A stretch of DNA of 38,428 bases, taken from NCBI GenBank assembly GCA_014584305.1, contig JACTND010000018.1, positions 9,273-47,700 on the forward strand. Reading direction: 5' to 3'. Shown piece after piece: positions 34,230-38,428 of this stretch (its first letter is position 1; every line of letters starts with the position of its first letter). Made by a program: the position numbers and the translations under genes. Under the pieces are notes generated by a model. The model was not told where the DNA came from and ran no database searches. It was given only the letters and a program-made list of their open reading frames with translations. The stretch is from Planctomycetota bacterium (lineage in GTDB: Bacteria > Planctomycetota > Planctomycetia > Pirellulales > Pirellulaceae).

Positions 34230-34676
34230 GCACCCTTTACCTCCAAGAAACTTTCTTCGAGTGTTTCAACACAATATATCCACTCACGCGTGGCCGTGGT
34301 GCGGATTACGTAAGTTTAGAGTCTTTTGCAGGGAACGGTAACCCGCGACGCACTTGACGGCCAACAGGCATCCGGCATGCGCTCCCTGCGGGCATCCCGT
34401 TGAACAGATCCCTTGGCGATTTGGCGCCCGACATATTGTTTACCTGCCGACTGCACTGGACTCCGAAGGCGATTAAAATGGAAGGCGCGTGTGATCGTTC
34501 GCCGCTGGCGGAGTCGCAACCGTTGCTCGCCGGTTCGAGGCGTGCAATCGTACCGGAGTTTTCCTAAGGAGGCAGGCCGGCGGTCGCGCGGCCAATTGAT
34601 ATTGCGATTCCGTGCCAGCGCCGTGGTTGTTACGATTCGGCGGGCATTGAACATCCGTATTACGCTTGAGGCGACC
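34230..34676. other. Long leader/intergenic region before the second ATP-grasp gene
   Basis: About 450 bases between two divergent genes. An in-frame extension of the ATP-grasp gene runs back to 34413 but has poor protein character. A strong Shine-Dalgarno-like TAAGGAGG lies at 34565-34572 with no ATG, GTG or TTG at a suitable distance. No small peptide gene could be supported, although a precursor peptide would be looked for here. Confidence 0.45.
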
Positions 34677-35903
34677 ATGAAGAACGTCGTATTTGTTGCA
34701 CCGTATTTTATGGAGGCGACGGAGCGATTTATCCAGGCGGCGGCGACGACCAGCGAGGCGCGCGTGGGATTGGTCAGTTGCGATCCGGAGGAAAAGCTCG
34801 CACCACAAGTCCGCCGCCATCTAGCAGGCCACTATCGAATCCCCAACATCGAAATGGAGTCGATCCGGCAAGGAGTCACCGCGATGGCCCGCCATCTTGG
34901 CTCCGTCGATCGCCTGTTGGGTATGTTGGAACAAATTCAGGAACCACTCGGGGCTATTCGCGACCAACTGGGCATTCCCGGCATCGGTCAAGCTGTTGCG
35001 CACCGCTTCCGTGACAAGGCGGCCATGAAAACCGCCTTCCGGCAACACGGAATTCCTTGCGCCGGGTACCAGTTGGTGGACTCCATTTCAGCCGGGATAG
35101 CTTTCGGCCAACAGTTTGGTTTCCCGTTGGTAGTCAAGCCGCCAGACGGCGCCGGGTCCAAAGCCACCTATCGCTGCGAGAACGCGAAACAGTTGGGCGA
35201 ATGTCTTCAAAACTTGCAACCTGAATCTCAGCGTCCAGTGCTGCTCGAACAGTTTATTGAAGGCCGAGAGCATTCGTTTGACAGTGTGACGATCGACGGT
35301 CGCGTCGTGTGGCATTCGATCTCGCATTATGCCCCAGGTCCACTGGAAGTGATGCGTGAACCGTGGATTCAATGGTGCGTGATGATCCCGCGCGAAACAG
35401 ACTCGCCACACTATCGGCAGATCGTGCAAATCGCAGGTCCAGCGTTGCGCGCGTTGGGCTTGGGAACGGCGCTGACACATATGGAGTGGTTTTTGCAGCC
35501 CGACGATTCGGCCGTGATCTCCGAGGTTGCCGCCCGTCCACCAGGCGCCCAATTCACAACGCTGTTGTCGTACGCCCACCAACTCGATTTCTACCGTGCG
35601 TGGGCGCGATTGATGATCCACGACCATTTTCAACCTCCACCGCGTGCCTATGCCGTCGGCGCCGCCTATTTGCGAGGGATGGGGCACGGCAAAGTAGCGA
35701 AAATTCACGGCCTGCAAGCTGTCGCCCGCGAGCTGGGGGAGCTGATCGCGGAGGCGAAGATTCCACAACTTGGCCAGGCGCCCACAGGCCACTATGAAGG
35801 CGAGGGATACATTATCGTGCGGCATCCCGAAACCAAGGTTGTCGAAGAGGCGCTGCAGCGCATCATCACGTCCGTGCGCGTCGAATTGGCGGCGGCTGTC
35901 TAA
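34677..35903 (+). CDS. ATP-grasp carboxylate-amine ligase-like protein
   Basis: 408 aa from the ATG at 34677. The order is that of carboxylate-amine ligases: an N-terminal Rossmann-like domain (VVFVAPYFMEAT), then RFRDKAAMKTAFRQHGIPCAGY, an ATP-grasp glycine-rich loop VVKPPDGAGSKAT (K154), the adenine-contacting LLEQFIEGREHS (E191), and metal ligands in HMEWFL (E270) and ISEVAARPPG (E283), with a C-terminal PPRAYAVGAAYLRG module typical of this subfamily. It resembles L-amino acid ligases and carnosine-synthase-like enzymes; the substrate is unknown. The LanC-like gene begins 21 bases after its stop, so one operon is likely and the two may work on the same product. Confidence 0.86.
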   Translation: MKNVVFVAPYFMEATERFIQAAATTSEARVGLVSCDPEEKLAPQVRRHLAGHYRIPNIEMESIRQGVTAMARHLGSVDRLLGMLEQIQEPLGAIRDQLGIPGIGQAVAHRFRDKAAMKTAFRQHGIPCAGYQLVDSISAGIAFGQQFGFPLVVKPPDGAGSKATYRCENAKQLGECLQNLQPESQRPVLLEQFIEGREHSFDSVTIDGRVVWHSISHYAPGPLEVMREPWIQWCVMIPRETDSPHYRQIVQIAGPALRALGLGTALTHMEWFLQPDDSAVISEVAARPPGAQFTTLLSYAHQLDFYRAWARLMIHDHFQPPPRAYAVGAAYLRGMGHGKVAKIHGLQAVARELGELIAEAKIPQLGQAPTGHYEGEGYIIVRHPETKVVEEALQRIITSVRVELAAAV

Positions 35904-35924
35904 TCCGACGAGGACTTGGCCCCC

Positions 35925-37313
35925 ATGATGGTGCGCGTCGTCACCGGACTTGCGATCACATTCCTTGGCGGATGTGGTTTCTGCCGCTTGATCACTGCTC
36001 AGGACGCGGGATCGCCCTATCTGCAAGCCGCCATCGAAACAGCCAATTGGTTGGATGCCGTGGCGATACGCTCCGGTGAGGTGTGCCGGTGGCCAACCGC
36101 GCCCGATGAATCCCTGCGATCGGTGGATAACCTGTATAGCGGCAATGCGGGCGTCGTTTTGTTTTATCGCGAATTGTACTTGGCAACGGGCCGCCGCGAG
36201 TATCTTGATTCCGCCTTGGCCGGCGCGAATGGCCTGGTGCAGGCGGTAGCTCTGCTCCGCGAGGATTCGGACCTGGGCCTGTTTACGGGCGCAGCAGGTA
36301 TAGGATACGTGTTGTATCTTGTCGGTTCGATGGTCCCGGACGAAAAATACCGCGCGGCAGCACAAGCGGTTGTGGATCATATTCACAATCACGCGCGCGT
36401 GGATGACGAAAATGGGATCGCCTGCGCGGCCTGGAATGATGTGACCGATATCATTGGGGGAACGGCTGGAATTGGCGTATTTCTGCTCGATGCGCATCAG
36501 CGGACCGCCGACGTACCGACCTTGCAGTTGGCCATTGCGGCAGGCGATGGACTTATTGGCGTAGCGGAAGTAGTTGGCGACGAACCGCATCGACAATGGA
36601 CATGGCGCATGTCCCCGGAAAATCCCCGCGAGATGCCCAACTACTCGCACGGCACGGCGGGAATCTGCCATTTTCTGCTGATGTTGGATGACGTTTGTCG
36701 CCGAACTGAGGGGACGATGGAGACATACGATGGGCGATTTCAACGAGCTGCGGAAGACGGCGCGCGGTATCTGATGGGGCTCATGAACGCACGGAACGTC
36801 GGGTTGATCCCGCACCATCTGCCGGGGGGCGAAGACCTGTATTATCTGGGATGGTGCCATGGGCCCGCCGGCACCGTCCGTTTGTTCGACCAGCTTGCAG
36901 GCCTAACAGGCGATCCAAAATACCAAGAAGCTGCCAATCGACTTTGGTCGGCTTTGATCCAATGGAATGTGCCTCAACGGAGCGACGGATTTTGGGACAA
37001 CGTCGGCCTGTGCTGTGGCAATTGTGGCATTGTGGCGGCTGGTATGGAGCGCGATCGGCCGGAGAACGATTTCCGTCTGCTGTCGGAACGGTTGTTGGAC
37101 GATCTCCTCCAGCGGGCCACTCGGCAATCACTGGCCAACGGCCGGGCGGGTTTGAAGTGGGTTCATTGTGAACATCGCGTGCGGCCCGAGTTCCAGCAAG
37201 CGCAAACCGGACTGATGCAAGGTGCGGCAGGGATTGGAATCACCCTCATCGTTTACGACGCCCAAGTGCGGCATCGACCTCGCGATCCGATCCTGACCGT
37301 ACTGCCGTTCTGA
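35925..37313 (+). CDS. Exported LanC-like zinc protein with a CCG motif
   Basis: 462 aa from the ATG at 35925 with GAGGA about ten bases before it. The mature part is an alpha-toroid of the LanC family: repeated GxxG-type turns at GLFTGAAGIGY, GGTAGIG, SHGTAGICH (H242), WCHGPAG (C311), LCCGNCG (C363, C364) and MQGAAGIG. LanC enzymes add cysteine thiols to dehydroamino acids in a zinc site formed by WCxG and CHG cysteines and histidine; here CHG is CCG, giving a three-Cys site as in ProcM-type cyclases. Unusually, the N-terminus is hydrophobic (about 5-25) and looks like a signal peptide or lipoprotein signal (LGGC), so the protein is probably outside the cytoplasm. No lanthipeptide dehydratase or precursor is in the window. 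Confidence 0.82.
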   Translation: MMVRVVTGLAITFLGGCGFCRLITAQDAGSPYLQAAIETANWLDAVAIRSGEVCRWPTAPDESLRSVDNLYSGNAGVVLFYRELYLATGRREYLDSALAGANGLVQAVALLREDSDLGLFTGAAGIGYVLYLVGSMVPDEKYRAAAQAVVDHIHNHARVDDENGIACAAWNDVTDIIGGTAGIGVFLLDAHQRTADVPTLQLAIAAGDGLIGVAEVVGDEPHRQWTWRMSPENPREMPNYSHGTAGICHFLLMLDDVCRRTEGTMETYDGRFQRAAEDGARYLMGLMNARNVGLIPHHLPGGEDLYYLGWCHGPAGTVRLFDQLAGLTGDPKYQEAANRLWSALIQWNVPQRSDGFWDNVGLCCGNCGIVAAGMERDRPENDFRLLSERLLDDLLQRATRQSLANGRAGLKWVHCEHRVRPEFQQAQTGLMQGAAGIGITLIVYDAQVRHRPRDPILTVLPF

Positions 37314-37359
37314 AAGATCCAATGGTGATTCGGTAGCTGTCACGATTAAATCATGGCTT

Positions 37360-37379
37360 CCACCGAGCAAGCTCGGTGG
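37360..37379. repeat. Short hairpin with GCTTC/GTGGGG flanks, copy 2
   Basis: CCACCGAG and CTCGGTGG pair around a CAAG loop (eight bp plus G-U extension), with GGCTT before and GGGATCTGTTTT after. It lies between the convergent LanC-like gene (+) and rpsG (-) and resembles the 12233-12253 hairpin in layout. It may be a bidirectional terminator or a dispersed repeat of the kind I recall in planctomycete genomes. Confidence 0.45.
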
Positions 37380-37404
37380 GGATCTGTTTTGACGCCAGTC
37401 CACA

Positions 37405-37477
37405 TTTACCACGGTTGAGCGCAGTGTACACCGCCGCATTGCGTGAACGCCCCAATCGAGTTTACCTCGGTTGAGCG
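37405..37477. repeat. Direct repeat pair downstream of rpsG
   Basis: TTTACCACGGTTGAGCG at 37405-37421 recurs as TTTACCTCGGTTGAGCG at 37461-37477, 17 bases with one mismatch, start to start 56 bases. They lie in the region after the rpsG stop codon. No function is evident. Confidence 0.4.
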
Positions 37478-37499
37478 AAAAATTATCCGCAAGAATGGA

Positions 37500-37970
37500 C
37501 TACCAGGCGAAATGGGCGAACGCTTTATTGGCTTCGGCCATACGGTGCGTGTTTTCGCGCTTGGTAATTGCGGCCCCTTCCTTGTTGTATGCCGCCAACA
37601 GCTCATCGGCCAATTTCATGGCCGTGGGGCGCCCCTTCTTTTCTCGCACGGCATTCAAAATCCAGCGGATGGCCAATGACAACTGTCGCTGGCGACTGAC
37701 TTGCATGGGGACTTGATACGAGGCACCGCCGACGCGTTTGGAGCGAACTTCGATCAGCGGTTTCACATTTTCAATCGCCTGCGTGAAGACCTCCAGCGAA
37801 TCCTTTTCTGGTTGACGCCGCTTGATTTCATCCATCGCGCCATAGACGACGGCCAAGGCTACGGACTTTTTTCCGTTCCACATCAAGCAGTTTGTGAATT
37901 TACTGACCAACTCGGAACCGTACTTCGCGTCCGGTTTCAATGTCGTGCGGCTGGCGGTAATGCGACCCAT
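37500..37970 (-). CDS. rpsG: 30S ribosomal protein S7
   Basis: Primary 16S rRNA-binding protein that organises the 30S head. 156 aa, the normal bacterial length. Core segments are [25 protein letters not shown] (split here: [18 protein letters not shown]), [24 protein letters not shown], and [12 protein letters not shown] with [13 protein letters not shown] at the end. It follows rpsL by 65 bases on the minus strand. The usual next gene, fusA, is not present: a convergent LanC-like gene lies downstream instead. Confidence 0.97.
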   Translation of the reverse strand: MGRITASRTTLKPDAKYGSELVSKFTNCLMWNGKKSVALAVVYGAMDEIKRRQPEKDSLEVFTQAIENVKPLIEVRSKRVGGASYQVPMQVSRQRQLSLAIRWILNAVREKKGRPTAMKLADELLAAYNKEGAAITKRENTHRMAEANKAFAHFAW

Positions 37971-38035
37971 AAACTACTGACCTTGTTTTCTCGCGAAACT
38001 GATAATGGAACGGTGTAAACAACGATTGCCATCGA

Positions 38036-38404
38036 TTACGGTTTCTTGGCGCCGTACTTGCTGCGCCCCTGCCGACGTTTTTCCACGCCCAACGTGTCGC
38101 GATTGCCGCGAACGACATGGTAGCGAACACCCGGCAGATCGCGCACACGACCGCCGCGGACCAAGACGATCGAGTGCTCCTGCAAATTGTGTCCCTCGCC
38201 GGGGATATAGACCGTGACCTCCTTGCCATTGGTCAACCGCACGCGCGTGATTTTGCGGAGCGCCGAATTGGGTTTTTTCGGCGTCATCGTCCGCACTTGC
38301 AGACAGACGCCTTGCCGGAATGGACATTTGTCCAAAACGGGCGATTTGGAGAAGCGCCGTTTCTTCCGGCGCTTCTGTCGGACTAATTGATTTATCGTTG
38401 GCAT
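38036..38404 (-). CDS. rpsL: 30S ribosomal protein S12
   Basis: Decoding-centre protein of the small subunit and the streptomycin-response target. 122 aa, complete. Begins [15 protein letters not shown] and ends SKYGAKKP, typical of bacterial S12. The decoding loop [10 protein letters not shown] has the usual lysine at the streptomycin-sensitivity position and [11 protein letters not shown] is intact. Its start lies 24 bases from the window edge, so the upstream promoter and any rpoC neighbour cannot be seen. Confidence 0.97.
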   Translation of the reverse strand: MPTINQLVRQKRRKKRRFSKSPVLDKCPFRQGVCLQVRTMTPKKPNSALRKITRVRLTNGKEVTVYIPGEGHNLQEHSIVLVRGGRVRDLPGVRYHVVRGNRDTLGVEKRRQGRSKYGAKKP

Positions 38405-38428
38405 TCGCTCATTACCTATGTCTCGGGG

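Noticed and set aside
34565..34572. Strong TAAGGAGG Shine-Dalgarno-like site without a gene
   Set aside because: No start codon lies at a suitable distance and the following frames have no protein character. Kept only as a note in the leader region entry.
34413..34676. N-terminal extension of the second ATP-grasp protein
   Set aside because: The added 88 residues are Arg-rich without structure and lack a start signal; the ATG at 34677 gives a normal N-terminus for the family.
34230..34676. Lanthipeptide precursor gene near the LanC-like protein
   Set aside because: No short ORF with a leader and Cys/Ser/Thr-rich core was found; the longest frames look like chance.

Overview
The window looks like a piece of a Planctomycetota chromosome (Pirellulales-like is my best guess). 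The grounds are the gene content and order: polA-coaE-rho followed by ribH-nusB-ftsY, a succinate dehydrogenase with an actinobacterial-style five-helix anchor, a Tat-exported ThuA-like protein, a duplicated ABC-2 permease beside two DUF21/CBS proteins, a B12-dependent ribonucleotide reductase, and rpsL-rpsG. Base composition is moderately GC-rich throughout. I saw no integrase, transposase, phage gene, tRNA, rRNA or CRISPR array. The assignment rests on remembered family and synteny patterns, not on a search.

Layout. 1-3.5 kb: sdhC-sdhA-sdhB (+). 3.6-5.1 kb: a TPR-like protein and a DUF808 membrane protein (+). 5.2-10.3 kb: a minus-strand group made of an S51/class I amidotransferase-like protein overlapping an esterase, and an ATP-grasp ligase overlapping a UbiA-type prenyltransferase, with a small + strand membrane protein between the two pairs. 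10.6-12.0 kb: a MoaD/ThiS-like protein ending in Gly-Gly followed by a BNR-repeat protein (+). 12.3-15.2 kb: nrdJ (-). 15.7-17.1 kb: a membrane-anchored coiled-coil protein (-). 17.4-24.7 kb: polA, coaE, rho, ribH, nusB, ftsY (+), with ATGA overlaps at polA/coaE and ribH/nusB. 24.8-28.9 kb: two DUF21-CBS proteins and an ABC-2 permease, all overlapping (-). 29.2-31.0 kb: accA preceded by a small Ser/Thr kinase (-). 31.2-34.2 kb: truA, asd, yidD and a Tat-exported ThuA-like protein (-). 34.7-37.3 kb: a second ATP-grasp protein and an exported LanC-like protein (+). 37.5-38.4 kb: rpsG and rpsL (-).

Most genes are housekeeping. The parts most worth follow-up are: (i) the exported LanC-like protein with a Cys-Cys-Gly zinc motif paired with an ATP-grasp enzyme; (ii) the ATP-grasp/UbiA/esterase/S51-like group, which reads like an uncharacterised amide- or ester-forming pathway; (iii) the MoaD-like plus BNR-protein pair; (iv) DNA polymerase I whose 5'-nuclease domain lacks about 20 residues and a catalytic Asp; (v) a kinase with altered HRD and DFG motifs immediately upstream of accA. 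Two similar hairpins with shared flanks (about 12.24 and 37.37 kb) may be copies of a short dispersed repeat or bidirectional terminators. Functional links between neighbours are inferred from position only.
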